NCBI GenBank assembly: GCA_016935015.1
Contig: JAFGRT010000072.1
Coordinates: 1 to 42,913 of the forward strand
DNA from: Acidobacteriota bacterium
Lineage (GTDB): Bacteria > Acidobacteriota > JAAYUB01
DNA: 42,913 nt
Direction: 5' to 3'
The notes under the pieces are model-generated. The model saw only the letters and a list, made by a program, of their open reading frames with translations. It was not told the DNA's origin and did not search any database. The first letter of the stretch is position 1; every line of letters starts with the position of its first letter. Of the stretch, positions 25,770 through 35,054 are shown one piece after another. The position numbers and the translations under genes were made by a program.

Positions 25770-25889
25770 TTGCTGCGCCTGTCCTCCGATTTTCTGATTT
25801 GAAGCTGGAAAGAAAAGCATCGGGCCGGTACCCACTACAAACAGAACGGCGGCGTGCACCCTGACGACCCCGCGGCACGGGACCATCAT
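25770..25889 (-). pseudogene. Open 40-codon frame upstream of and in phase with the LuxR-type HTH
   Basis: ATG at 25889, five bases after the stop of the Fe-S protein gene, opens 40 codons (MMVPCRGVVRVHAAVLFVVG at the start, PASNQKIGGQAQQ at the end) that stop at TAG 25769-25767, in the same frame as the HTH. The hydrophobic stretch followed by a polar linker is what precedes the HTH in membrane-bound LuxR proteins. It may be the N-terminal part of one broken gene, or chance. Confidence 0.35.
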
Positions 25890-25893
25890 GACA

Positions 25894-27174
25894 TCATTCT
25901 TTGCGGCGCCGGATCAGCTGTTCCAGATAACGGGATTTGACCTGCTGCGTGGCCAGGGCCTGCTTGAGGGGCGGCAGCCGGAGAATCACTCCCAGCACGG
26001 CCGCCAGGGCGCGGTGACTCCACAACACCTGGTTATCGAAGATGAGGTGGTGCAGCTTGCCGCGTTCCAGCGCCATCATCACCACCCGGTGCGTAGAGTT
26101 GACGGGTGTGATGATCCGCTTCTTTCGCGCTCGCAGTGTCAGGGCGTCATGGGGGCAGTTGCGGACGCAAAGCCCGCAGCCCAGGCAGATTTCCTCATTC
26201 ACGCCGGCCTGCCGGCGCTGGGGTTGCACCGGATCATGGGCAGACACCAGTGCCAGAGCATCCACGGGACAGATATCCACGCACCGGCCGCAACCGGTGC
26301 AAGCGTCCGGCTGGACGACGGGCAGAAAATTAGTTGTGTGGACCGGATGCAGGAAAGCAAAGCGGCGGGCGGCGATCATGGCCTCGCAGCAGCAGGCGCA
26401 ACAGTTGCAGATAAAATTGACGTTCTCCCGGACATTCTCGCCGAACTGCACCAGGTTGTGCTCGTAGGCCTGGTCCAACAGCTCGAGTCCCTCGGCCGCG
26501 CTGACCCGCCGGGCGATCCCGTGACGGATGAGGGAGGCCGCCGTCGTGTTGAAGGTCATGCAGATATCGAGTGGGGCGTCGCAGGAACGATCCAGGTGCT
26601 GCATCTTGTGGCGGCAGTAACAGATGCTCACCGCCATGGGCCGGGCTGTCCGGATCACTTCCGAGGCACGTTCATAATCAAGGACCAGCAAGGCATTATC
26701 ATCCGACAGGGCCGGCTCGTGGACGAAGGTTCGGCCCAGCTGGGTTTCGCCGTCGGTAAACAGGGCACGGATGAAATCCTCTTCCTGGTTCAGGTATTGG
26801 TAAAACAGTTCGCTGAGCAGCTTCTGGTTGATGTCGTCCCGCAACCGCATCATGGAAAATTCGAAAAATCCGGCCATGGGCGGCGGCAGGACATAGGTGG
26901 TCGTGCCGTCGTGTTCCATGTCCACCAGAAGCCCCCGGGCGGCGAGGGTGTCCAGGATCCGGCCGGACTCGGCGGCGGGCAGGTCCCAGGCCCGGCCGGC
27001 TTTCTCGACGGAAAAGGGCTTGATGGGCAAGCGCGAGATCAACTCCGCTTCCCGTTCGTCCATGAGAACGCCGAGAATACGAAAGAGAAGATCCGACGGC
27101 GGGGCGCCTTGGGGGAAACGGTTCAACCGCTCCGCCAGTCGTGAATACGCCGACTGGGTCACCCGGTGGGCCAT
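25894..27174 (-). CDS. 4Fe-4S dicluster protein with extra Cys-rich motifs
   Basis: A 426-residue cytoplasmic iron-sulfur protein. The N-terminus (~1-105) looks like a winged-helix-type module. A middle region has CYC (185-187) with Cys198 and Cys205 nearby, and then CNCCACCC (256-263). Two ferredoxin-type [4Fe-4S] motifs follow: CTGCGRCVDICP (from Cys292) and CLGCGLCVRNCP (from Cys330). This arrangement occurs in a widespread but uncharacterised family usually labelled 4Fe-4S binding domain-containing protein. It probably moves electrons to or from a partner oxidoreductase, though none is encoded nearby. The ATG at 27174 has only the distant GGAGAG, which lies inside a palindrome in the leader. 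Confidence 0.9.
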   Translation of the reverse strand: MAHRVTQSAYSRLAERLNRFPQGAPPSDLLFRILGVLMDEREAELISRLPIKPFSVEKAGRAWDLPAAESGRILDTLAARGLLVDMEHDGTTTYVLPPPMAGFFEFSMMRLRDDINQKLLSELFYQYLNQEEDFIRALFTDGETQLGRTFVHEPALSDDNALLVLDYERASEVIRTARPMAVSICYCRHKMQHLDRSCDAPLDICMTFNTTAASLIRHGIARRVSAAEGLELLDQAYEHNLVQFGENVRENVNFICNCCACCCEAMIAARRFAFLHPVHTTNFLPVVQPDACTGCGRCVDICPVDALALVSAHDPVQPQRRQAGVNEEICLGCGLCVRNCPHDALTLRARKKRIITPVNSTHRVVMMALERGKLHHLIFDNQVLWSHRALAAVLGVILRLPPLKQALATQQVKSRYLEQLIRRRKE

Positions 27175-27185
27175 AAGTCAATGAC

Positions 27186-27236
27186 TCTCCATGGAGAATT
27201 TTTTTATATTATAGATCAAAAGTCGACGGGGGTGAA
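27186..27236 (-). promoter_or_regulatory. Sigma-70-type promoter and 5' palindrome of the Fe-S protein gene
   Basis: On the minus strand TTCACC (27236-27231), a 17-base spacer and a perfect TATAAT (27213-27208) form a promoter. Ten bases later the palindrome TCTCCATGGAGA (27197-27186) begins; it contains the only GGAGA that could serve as ribosome site, so pairing could affect translation. Confidence 0.6.
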
Positions 27237-27375
27237 GAGGAAAGAATGGAGGAGCAAGAACCGTTAATCTTGTCGGGCAAAAAAGACCGATTCGTTTGGT
27301 TTCAGATATCAGCCAATGATGGATGGCCAGGTCCGACGCAGGTCCGGAATCGGATAGAGCTGAAAATATCCCCGG

Positions 27376-29673
27376 TCAGTCATTCTTCTTTCGAAACGCC
27401 GTGATGGTGTACTCCCGCGGCGGAGTCACCCCGAGCAAGTGTTGGACGAAGTAATCCCAGCGGCGGCGCACGACATAGGGATGATCGCCCAGGTTGTGGC
27501 CGCGGTTGGGGATGATGACGAGGTCGAAATCCTTGTTAGCGGCGATGAGCGCCCCGTTCAGGCGCAGGGTGCAGGCCGGATTGACGTTGGCGTCCATGTC
27601 GCCGTGCATCAGCAGGAGCTTGCCCTGGAGGTCGGCGGCGTGGGTCAGGTTGGACTGCTCGTCGTAATGCCCGCCAGGCATGCCCATCCAATGCTCGGGC
27701 CACCAGGCCTTGGCCATGCGGTGGTCGTGGTTGCCGGCTGAGGCGACGCCGACTTTATAGAATTCGGGATGGGTGAGTAACGCCCGTACAGTGTCATACC
27801 CGCCGGCCGAGTGACCGTACATGCCGACCCGGCTGATGTCCATCCAGTTGTGTTTTTTCGCCAGCTGTTGCAAGGCGGCGATATGATCGGCCGCGCCGAT
27901 GTCGCCCAGGTTCCGATAGGAAAAGTCGTGGAATTTTTTGGAACGGTAGGCGGTGCCGAAGCCGTCCACCGTGACCACCACAAAGCCCAGCTCGGCCATG
28001 GCCAGGTCTTCGTTGAGGCAGCCGCGCCGGTAGCTCTTGGGGGTTCGGATGGTATGCGGTCCCGAGTAGGCGGCGTCGATCACCGGGTAGGAACGATTGG
28101 GGTCGAACGTGGTCGGCTTGATGATGACGCCGTAAATATCTGTTTTTCCATCGGGACCCTTGACGGTGAAGGGCTCGGGCGGCTGCCATCCGGTGGCCTG
28201 CAGATCGGTGATGTCCGCCGCGGCGATGGTGCGGATGATCCCGCCGTCGGGCAGGGCGCGGATGACCGTCACCGGGGGCAGGTCCACCCGCGAGTAGGTG
28301 TCGATGACATATTTCTTGTCGGGGGAGATGGTAATTTCATGTTCGGCGTTTTCGGGGGTCAGGAGGACCAGGCCGTTGCCGTCAAAGCCGGCCCGATAGA
28401 GGTGGCGCAGGTAAGGATCCCGGTCCGGTTCGCGACCGTTGGCCGTAAAGAACACCTGCCGCTCTTTCTCATCCACATGGATGATTTCCCGCACGACGTA
28501 AGCGCCACGGGTCACGTGATTCTTCAGTTGACCGGTCTTCCAGTCAAAGAGATAGAGCTGGTTCCAGCCGTCGCGTTCCGATGCCCAAAAGAGTTCGTCC
28601 CCGTCGCCGGTGATCTCCTGCGTCAGCAGGCCGACATCCACCACCGTGGGCGATGTTTCGGTGAGAACAGTCCGTGAGTGGCCCGTTGTCGCGTCGATTT
28701 CCACAAGGTGCAGGGTCTGGTAGCCCCGTTCATGGTAATGATAGTGCAGGCGTCGGCCGTCCTCGAACCAGCGGGGCATGCCCCACGCGGTGACCGGAGA
28801 GAGGGGCGGTAGATCGATCAGGATTCTGGCCCGGGTCTCCACGTCGAAGATCATGAACTGGAGCAGGCTCGTGTCCGTCTCGCCGGGCAATGCGCGTTCA
28901 TAGGACCACACCCGCGCCCGAAAACCCTGGTCGGGCGTCGACTGAAACAGAAAGAGATCGCGGGCGCGGCGCGAGTCGCGCCGGTGGGTCAGCAGCCGGC
29001 GGGAATCGGGCGACCACGATACGGCGACTTCAGGCTCGCCCTTGTTTTGGGATGAGTCGCTGACGCAGACCAACTCATCCCATTGTTGGGCCAACGCATA
29101 AGCGTAATCGACCGTGCCGTCCCATGTCAGACGGATGGCGTCCCCGCCGGCAACCGGACGGACGTAAAGATCATAGTCGCCGACGAAGGCCAGCCACTTG
29201 CCGTCGGGGGATTTGCCGGGCGCCTGTTCCGCGGCCCGCTCTGTCGTGATGTCGCGGCACTGATAATCGTCCAGACGGACAGCGATCCATTTGTCCTTGA
29301 GCCGGACATGGATCTCCCTTTGTTCCGTTGGAAACTCCAGCTGGCGGATGGGCAGATCTTCGGCCGGCAAAGTCTTTGTCAGGAATTTGGAAAGTACGGC
29401 GGCCATCCGTGGGTGGTCGAAAGCCGGTTCCAGCGTGTTTCCGGGGATGTCGCACAGCATGTATTTTTTGCCGGAGCGGGTCTGATTCACGAACCAGAAG
29501 CGCGGCTCCTCACCGATCCAGTGGGGGGCCACCTGGGTGTTAAAGATCAGCTTTTCCACGTTGGGGCGCAGGAACGTTTCCGCCCGCTGATAATCGGCCA
29601 GGGTGCCCTGGGCTGGGACCCAACACAGGCCGAACGACAACAGAATGGTTAGGGTCATGATTCGAGGAATCAA
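27376..29673 (-). CDS. S9B-type (DPP4-like) dipeptidyl peptidase
   Basis: A 765-residue exported serine peptidase, the usual length for dipeptidyl peptidase IV-like enzymes. A short signal peptide is followed by an N-terminal propeller (~50-500, with SPDGKW and WSPDSRR strands) and a C-terminal alpha/beta-hydrolase domain. The triad is complete: Ser622 in GHSAGGY, Asp694 in HGDMDANV, His726 in NRGHNLG (numbering from the chosen start). It should release N-terminal dipeptides, often after proline. The TTG at 29673 is taken as start because GGAGG lies five bases upstream; the ATG at 29658 would be 20 bases from that site. It precedes the Fe-S gene by 201 bases without an evident terminator. A candidate promoter is TTGCAG-N16-TACATT (-10 at 29720-29725). 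Confidence 0.93.
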   Translation of the reverse strand: MIPRIMTLTILLSFGLCWVPAQGTLADYQRAETFLRPNVEKLIFNTQVAPHWIGEEPRFWFVNQTRSGKKYMLCDIPGNTLEPAFDHPRMAAVLSKFLTKTLPAEDLPIRQLEFPTEQREIHVRLKDKWIAVRLDDYQCRDITTERAAEQAPGKSPDGKWLAFVGDYDLYVRPVAGGDAIRLTWDGTVDYAYALAQQWDELVCVSDSSQNKGEPEVAVSWSPDSRRLLTHRRDSRRARDLFLFQSTPDQGFRARVWSYERALPGETDTSLLQFMIFDVETRARILIDLPPLSPVTAWGMPRWFEDGRRLHYHYHERGYQTLHLVEIDATTGHSRTVLTETSPTVVDVGLLTQEITGDGDELFWASERDGWNQLYLFDWKTGQLKNHVTRGAYVVREIIHVDEKERQVFFTANGREPDRDPYLRHLYRAGFDGNGLVLLTPENAEHEITISPDKKYVIDTYSRVDLPPVTVIRALPDGGIIRTIAAADITDLQATGWQPPEPFTVKGPDGKTDIYGVIIKPTTFDPNRSYPVIDAAYSGPHTIRTPKSYRRGCLNEDLAMAELGFVVVTVDGFGTAYRSKKFHDFSYRNLGDIGAADHIAALQQLAKKHNWMDISRVGMYGHSAGGYDTVRALLTHPEFYKVGVASAGNHDHRMAKAWWPEHWMGMPGGHYDEQSNLTHAADLQGKLLLMHGDMDANVNPACTLRLNGALIAANKDFDLVIIPNRGHNLGDHPYVVRRRWDYFVQHLLGVTPPREYTITAFRKKND

Positions 29674-29830
29674 TGTTACCTCCGGATGAAAGAATTCAGT
29701 CGGTCGAATCTGCTGAAACAATGTACCGCAGACTTCTTTCACTGCAAAAGGGGAAATACCGATTTTCAATTGTCGGGATCATCTGTTGTCGATCGGAGGC
29801 GTGGCAGGGGGATGGGGTTATGGAGACTGT

Positions 29831-31759
29831 TCAAGTCATAATCGCGCGGACCACCTGGTTCTTGCCGTTCAGTTTGCCCTGGTAGAGCGCTTCGTCGGCT
29901 CCACGGATGCATTCATTGATGGGATTGGGCTTGTCGTACACGTTGACGCCCATGGTGACGGTGACACTGACGGGGCGGCCGTCATATTCCACCACGGAAC
30001 GGGCAATGCACTGGCGGATTTTCTCGGCCACCACCACCGCGCCGTCCATGTCGGTCTCCGGCAACATCAGCAGGAATTCCTCGCCGCCCCAGCGGGCGGC
30101 CACATCCGGTTCGCGCAGCGTGTCGCGTACGGTCGCGGCGAGATTGCGCAGCACCCGATCGCCGCATTCATGGCCGAGGGTGTCGTTGATTCTCTTGAAG
30201 TCATCCACATCCACCATGATGACGCTGAAGGGACGCCAGGTCCGGCCCATGCGCACCATCTCGATTTCCATCCGCTCCATGGCGGATCGCCGGTTGAGCA
30301 GTCCGGTGAGTTCGTCATGTTTGGCCAGCTGGGACATTTTCGTGTAGGCGGCGCTCAATTCCGTGTTGGTGCGGATTTTCAGACGATAGCGGCGATAGAG
30401 GAAGAAGGCGATCACGGCGGCCAGGATCAGGGCGGTGGAGATGAAAATCATCCACAACCGCTGTCGCTTGATCTGGAGTTCCCCGATCTCCCTCTCCCGT
30501 TGCAGCAATTCGATTTGCTGTTGCTTTTTTTCCGTCTCGTAACGGGCCTGCAGGGTGGCTATTTTCTCGATGTTTTCGCCGGAAAAAAGCTGTTCCTTTA
30601 GGTCGGTGTGGATTTTCTGATACCGGAGGGCCTGCTGGTAATCACCGAGTTGCTCATACAGCTGAAAGAGGGCGTCGGCCGCTTCACGCTGGAAATTCCG
30701 CTCCTCCGTTTCTTCGGCCAGACGGAAGGCCTGGATCAGATACTCTTGGGCCTTCTGCAGCCGGCCATCCCGCACATACAGCTTGCCGATGTTGAGATAG
30801 GAAATCATGATCCGCGGCTTGGCGTTCATCTTCTTGAAGATTTTCATGGAGGCCAGGTAATTTTCCAGCGCGGCGGCGTTGTCACCCATCTCCCGCCGGG
30901 CGTCGCCAATATTGTTTAGGCAGACGGCTTCGTACTCCGGGTTGCCGAGTTCCCGGGCCAAGGCCAGGGCACGGGTGTTTTGCTCCAGGGCTTCGGGCCA
31001 GGCGCCTGTCCGGGCGAAGATCTCCCCCATATTCACCAGACAGCTGACCTTCAGCTGCTTGTGCCCGGTGTTCTCAGCGATCGACAAAACCCGGCGAAAA
31101 TACTTCAAAGCCTGGTCGTGTTTACCCAATTTGTTGTAAATGTTGCCGATAGCGTTCAGGACCACACCGACGCCTGATTCATCGCCCAGTTCCTCGTAGA
31201 GCAGTTGGGCCTTAAACATGTAATCGAGGGCCTGGTCATACTCGCCGCGGTTGTAATAAATGATGGCGATGTTGTTGTGGATACCGGCCAGTTTTTCCTT
31301 GTCCCCAGCCTTCTCCAGAAAGGAAAGCGCCTGCTCGAAGTGTCCCAAAGCCGCTAGCACCTGGCCGCGTTTCATTTCGACGGCGGCGATGCCGTTGAGA
31401 CAACCGCCCATGACATCAGGAAGATGGATCGTTTGGGCCTTGTCCAGCCCGGACTGATAACTGGCCAGGGCTTGATCAAGTTTTCCCAGTTGAAAAAAGC
31501 CGGTGGCGCGCAACAGCAGACCCCGGGCTTCACCGGTCGGGAAATCCATCGCTGCCGCGACCTGGATGGCCTCATCGGCATAACGAACCACCTGGGCCGG
31601 CTCCTTGTAGCGGTATTCAGCGCTCAGTTTCAAGAGCAATTCCACCCGCTGGGCACCAGCGGCGGAGGCCAGTTGCTGCTGAAGCTGCTCCACGGTTTCC
31701 GCTGCCAGAAACAAGGCGAAAATGATGACCAATACCGGCAGAAAAATCTTTCGAATCAT
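29831..31759 (-). CDS. TPR-repeat diguanylate cyclase (GGDEF)
   Basis: A 642-residue membrane protein. A signal/anchor (1-20) leads into a periplasmic array of tetratricopeptide repeats (~40-390, for example LNAIGNIYNKLGKHDQALKY), then a coiled-coil (~395-432), one transmembrane helix (436-456) and a cytoplasmic GGDEF domain. The active-site motif is GGEEF (558-562), and the inhibitory I-site RxxD is intact as REPD (549-552), five residues before it, so cyclic-di-GMP synthesis with product feedback is expected. The external TPR array presumably senses a protein or peptide partner. Start is ATG 31759 with a weak ribosome site. Its leader carries a palindrome next to a candidate extended -10 box. 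Confidence 0.94.
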   Translation of the reverse strand: MIRKIFLPVLVIIFALFLAAETVEQLQQQLASAAGAQRVELLLKLSAEYRYKEPAQVVRYADEAIQVAAAMDFPTGEARGLLLRATGFFQLGKLDQALASYQSGLDKAQTIHLPDVMGGCLNGIAAVEMKRGQVLAALGHFEQALSFLEKAGDKEKLAGIHNNIAIIYYNRGEYDQALDYMFKAQLLYEELGDESGVGVVLNAIGNIYNKLGKHDQALKYFRRVLSIAENTGHKQLKVSCLVNMGEIFARTGAWPEALEQNTRALALARELGNPEYEAVCLNNIGDARREMGDNAAALENYLASMKIFKKMNAKPRIMISYLNIGKLYVRDGRLQKAQEYLIQAFRLAEETEERNFQREAADALFQLYEQLGDYQQALRYQKIHTDLKEQLFSGENIEKIATLQARYETEKKQQQIELLQREREIGELQIKRQRLWMIFISTALILAAVIAFFLYRRYRLKIRTNTELSAAYTKMSQLAKHDELTGLLNRRSAMERMEIEMVRMGRTWRPFSVIMVDVDDFKRINDTLGHECGDRVLRNLAATVRDTLREPDVAARWGGEEFLLMLPETDMDGAVVVAEKIRQCIARSVVEYDGRPVSVTVTMGVNVYDKPNPINECIRGADEALYQGKLNGKNQVVRAIMT

Positions 31760-31779
31760 CCGCGTCAGTCCGTCCCAAA

Positions 31780-31806
31780 GGAAACTGTTTCCATCACATT
31801 ACATCA
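31780..31806 (-). promoter_or_regulatory. Extended -10 promoter and 5' palindrome of the TPR-GGDEF gene
   Basis: On the minus strand TGATGTAAT (31806-31798) is an extended -10 with one mismatch. After five bases comes GGAAAC-A-GTTTCC (31792-31780), a perfect 6-bp inverted repeat. The start codon is 20 bases further. Confidence 0.45.
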
Positions 31807-32004
31807 TGTTGCCATCGGAATCAATGACAAAGGGCGGTCATAACTCCTGCACAATTCCCGTTGAACGGTCCGTCCCGGTGGTGATACTATTTGACAATCT
31901 GCTCATCAGGGTCAAGCACCGGCCTGGTCCGGATACCGGGCGACAGGCGCATTCCATGGAGCAGGCCAACATTCATCACCAAACCCGGCGAAGGAGGCAG
32001 CAGT

Positions 32005-34773
32005 ATGATCAGGCGGCTGGCGAGGAGCGGGTGGATTCAGGCGGATTTCATTCCGATTTTATGGGTAACCCGCGGGTGGATCTTGCTGATGAGTTTGGTT
32101 TTGGGGGTTTCGGGTTTGGCGGGAGAGCGCGGGGTCATCCTTCCGCAGGCCGATTCGCCGGCGCTGGCGCCGGCCTGGCTGCCCGGGTTTCACATGCCCG
32201 GAACCCTGGGCCAGATCTACACGCTGGCCCGGGATGTCTACGGCAATATCTACGCCGGCGGTTCCTTTACCCGCATCGGTGGCGTGGCCGCCAACCGCAT
32301 CGCCCGCTGGGACGGGGTGCGCTGGCAGCCGTTGGGGGAGGGGATGAACAGCTGGGTTCGTTCCATCGTTGTGGCCGATGATGGTACCGTCTATGCCGCC
32401 GGCTATTTTGAGCAAGCGGATGGCCAGGCGGTGAATTGCGTCGCCCGCTGGGACGGGGCAACCTGGTCCGGACTGGGGAGTGGGCTGAACGACGACGCCG
32501 AGTGCCTGGCCCTGGCGGCGGACGGCAAGCTCTATGTGGGGGGGATTTTTACCCAGGCCGGTAGTACGGCGGTGGCCAACATCGCCTGCTGGGATGGCGC
32601 GGCCTGGTCGGCTCTCGGTTCGGGGACCAGCGGTCGGGTAGGTTCTCTGGCGGCGGATGATGAAGGCAATCTCTTTGTGGGCGGGTATTTCGATGTGGCC
32701 GGCGGGCAGGAGGTGCATCGGCTGGCCCGTTGGGACGGTTCAACCTGGTGGCCGGTGGGCGGTGGAATGGGGCACTCGGTGACCGCTCTGCTGTGGGATG
32801 GGTCCGGAAATCTGTATACCGGCGGCTGGTTTACCGTGGCCGGCACGACTCCGGCCGAGCACGTGGCGCGCTGGGATGGCACAGATTGGCACGCCCTGGG
32901 CAGCGGCACCGACGCCCCTCCGTCTTCGTTCGCGCTGGACGGCATGGGCCGGTTGTACGTCGGCGGCCAGTTCCGGAACGCCGGTGGGGCGCCGGCCGAT
33001 TATCTGGCCGTCTGGGACGGTGCCGGCTGGACCACTCCCCCGGGGCCGTTGACGGACGATGTCAGGGCCTTGTTGTGGGACGGCGATACACTGGTGGCGG
33101 GCGGCGATTTCTACTCGGCCGGTGACGTCATCGTCAACCGCCTGGCCACCTGGGACGGCGATGCCTGGCAGGCCCTCGGCGGAGGCCAAGGCATGCGCGG
33201 GGTGGTGGAGGCCATGTGGCGCGAACCGGACGGCCGTCTGCTGGTGGCGGGTGGGTTTACCGCCGCCGGCGACGTGGAGGCGCGGTACATTGCCGCATGG
33301 AACGGACAGGAGTGGACGCCGGTGGTGGACGGCCTCAACGATGCCGTTTATGCCCTTTGTCGGGACGGGGCTGGCAACCTCTATGTCGGCGGGCGATTCA
33401 CCCAGGCCGGCGGACAGACGGTGAAACGGATCGCCTGCTGGACCGGCACGGAGTGGCAGGCGTTGGGCAACGGTTTCGACGGCAGCGTGTACGCCCTGGC
33501 CATCGATGCGCAGGGTCACCTTTACGCCGGCGGCAGTTTCGAAAAAACCGGCGGTCTGCAAGTCTATTATATCGCCCACTGGGATGGCGCCCAGTGGCTG
33601 CCCCTTGAAGACGGATTGGGCAATGAGGGCCTCGACGGCAGCGTGTACGCCCTGCTGGCCACGGGGTCGGACGTGTATGTCGGCGGCAACTTTATCAACA
33701 CGGCCCAGTCCTATCTGGATCCGGGCGTTTTCCTCGGCAATATCGGCCGCTGGGACGGCACGGCCTGGTTTGATATGGACGGCGGCGTCAACGGCATTGT
33801 GCATGCTCTGGCCCTGGATGGCTCCGGTCATCTGCTGGTGGGCGGGATGTTTACCGAAACGGGCGAGCAGGGTGGCTCCGGCATCGCCCGCTGGGACGGC
33901 TCCGCCTGGTCGGCTCTGGGAACCGGAGTGGACGGGGATGTCCGGGCCATTGCCGTGGACGGGCAGGACCGCATTTATGCCGCCGGCGAGTTCGTGGCAG
34001 CCGGCGGAACACCCGCCCGGAACATCGCTTGCAGGGACAACGCGGCCTGGCATCCTCTGGGCGCCGGTGTGGATGATCGGGTCGAGGCACTGGGCATCGA
34101 CGTGTACGGCGGTCTGCTGGCGGGAGGCTGGTTTTTCGAAGCCGGTCTGTATCCGGCCACCTACATCGCCCTGTGGCGGGATGTCCCGACGGAATGCTAC
34201 GATCTGGACATTCCCGGCAACGGAATGGCCATCATGGACGCTACCCTGCAGGGGATGGGGGCGGACCTGGCCGCCTATCCCTGCCGGGACTGGCCGGCCG
34301 GCGGCGAGGACTGCATCTATCGGCTGGAGCTGGGCTCGACGCGCTGGTTCCGGGCGGCGATCACCGGTCTGGAGGGGGCGGATCCGGATTTCTATGTCCT
34401 GACCGACGGTTGCGACGCCACGAGTTGTTTCGGTTACGGTGACGGCGAGGTGATCTTCGGCGACCTGGCCGCCGGGATCTACTACATCGTCGTCGACTGC
34501 GGTGCGGACACCGGAACGGATGTCGGTTACCATATCCGGTTCGATTGGGCCACGCCGCTGCAGTACGGCGACTTGGACCTGGACGGGCAGATCGATGCTG
34601 CCGATGCGGTCTGTCTGGCCGGTTACTTGGCCGAAAATCGTCTGTTTTTCGCCAACTGGACAGAAGCGGCCGATGTGGCCCATGACGGTCGCATCAACGT
34701 GCTGGATCAAACCGTGCTGATGAATTTCCTGGTGGACAACCTCACGCGTCTGCCTCACTGGGACGAAAAATAA
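32005..34773 (+). CDS. Secreted double beta-propeller protein with C-terminal dockerin
   Basis: A 922-residue secreted protein. The signal segment is ~20-42. Residues ~70-730 hold 14 repeats of ~47 residues with the plan LYVGGxFTxAGG...IARWDGxxWxxLGxG; 14 would give two seven-bladed propellers. Next comes a pre-peptidase-C-terminal (PPC)-like domain (CIYRLELGSTRWF to YYIVVDCG). The end is a type I dockerin-like module with two calcium loops: DLDLDGQIDAAD and DVAHDGRINVLD. Dockerins normally dock onto cohesins; no cohesin is seen here, and such modules also occur as C-terminal calcium-bound domains in secreted proteins of non-cellulosome bacteria. ATG at 32005 follows AAGGAGG by 7 bases. The upstream region is shared with the divergent GGDEF gene. 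Confidence 0.88.
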   Translation: MIRRLARSGWIQADFIPILWVTRGWILLMSLVLGVSGLAGERGVILPQADSPALAPAWLPGFHMPGTLGQIYTLARDVYGNIYAGGSFTRIGGVAANRIARWDGVRWQPLGEGMNSWVRSIVVADDGTVYAAGYFEQADGQAVNCVARWDGATWSGLGSGLNDDAECLALAADGKLYVGGIFTQAGSTAVANIACWDGAAWSALGSGTSGRVGSLAADDEGNLFVGGYFDVAGGQEVHRLARWDGSTWWPVGGGMGHSVTALLWDGSGNLYTGGWFTVAGTTPAEHVARWDGTDWHALGSGTDAPPSSFALDGMGRLYVGGQFRNAGGAPADYLAVWDGAGWTTPPGPLTDDVRALLWDGDTLVAGGDFYSAGDVIVNRLATWDGDAWQALGGGQGMRGVVEAMWREPDGRLLVAGGFTAAGDVEARYIAAWNGQEWTPVVDGLNDAVYALCRDGAGNLYVGGRFTQAGGQTVKRIACWTGTEWQALGNGFDGSVYALAIDAQGHLYAGGSFEKTGGLQVYYIAHWDGAQWLPLEDGLGNEGLDGSVYALLATGSDVYVGGNFINTAQSYLDPGVFLGNIGRWDGTAWFDMDGGVNGIVHALALDGSGHLLVGGMFTETGEQGGSGIARWDGSAWSALGTGVDGDVRAIAVDGQDRIYAAGEFVAAGGTPARNIACRDNAAWHPLGAGVDDRVEALGIDVYGGLLAGGWFFEAGLYPATYIALWRDVPTECYDLDIPGNGMAIMDATLQGMGADLAAYPCRDWPAGGEDCIYRLELGSTRWFRAAITGLEGADPDFYVLTDGCDATSCFGYGDGEVIFGDLAAGIYYIVVDCGADTGTDVGYHIRFDWATPLQYGDLDLDGQIDAADAVCLAGYLAENRLFFANWTEAADVAHDGRINVLDQTVLMNFLVDNLTRLPHWDEK

Positions 34774-35054
34774 AATCAGCGCTGGGCCGGGTATTTTGCC
34801 CACCACGGTCCCGCTCCCCCCGATTGCCCCGTCACAGTACCGGGCCGGCTCCCTGTCCGCAGAACGCACCGTTTTGCGGGGCTCCCCGAAAAGCGCGACT
34901 TTCCGCGAGGAATTCTCGTAAAAGGAAACTGGCTGATCTGTTAGACGTTTTGACGGGCCATCCGGAAATAAATGCTAACAGGCCGTCTGCCCGCGTGTAT
35001 ATATCAGTAGCGTCAACGGGCCGATCCGCTGCCGCAGCCGCAAGGAGTGGGGAT

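Noticed and set aside
25888-27144. 418-codon plus-strand frame opposite the Fe-S protein gene
   Set aside because: Antisense to a gene with unmistakable ferredoxin motifs; composition of a shadow frame.
32740-34869. Long minus-strand open frame opposite the propeller-dockerin gene
   Set aside because: Its sequence is a GC-driven mirror of the repeated plus-strand gene, with no ribosome site, no domain and a less protein-like composition.
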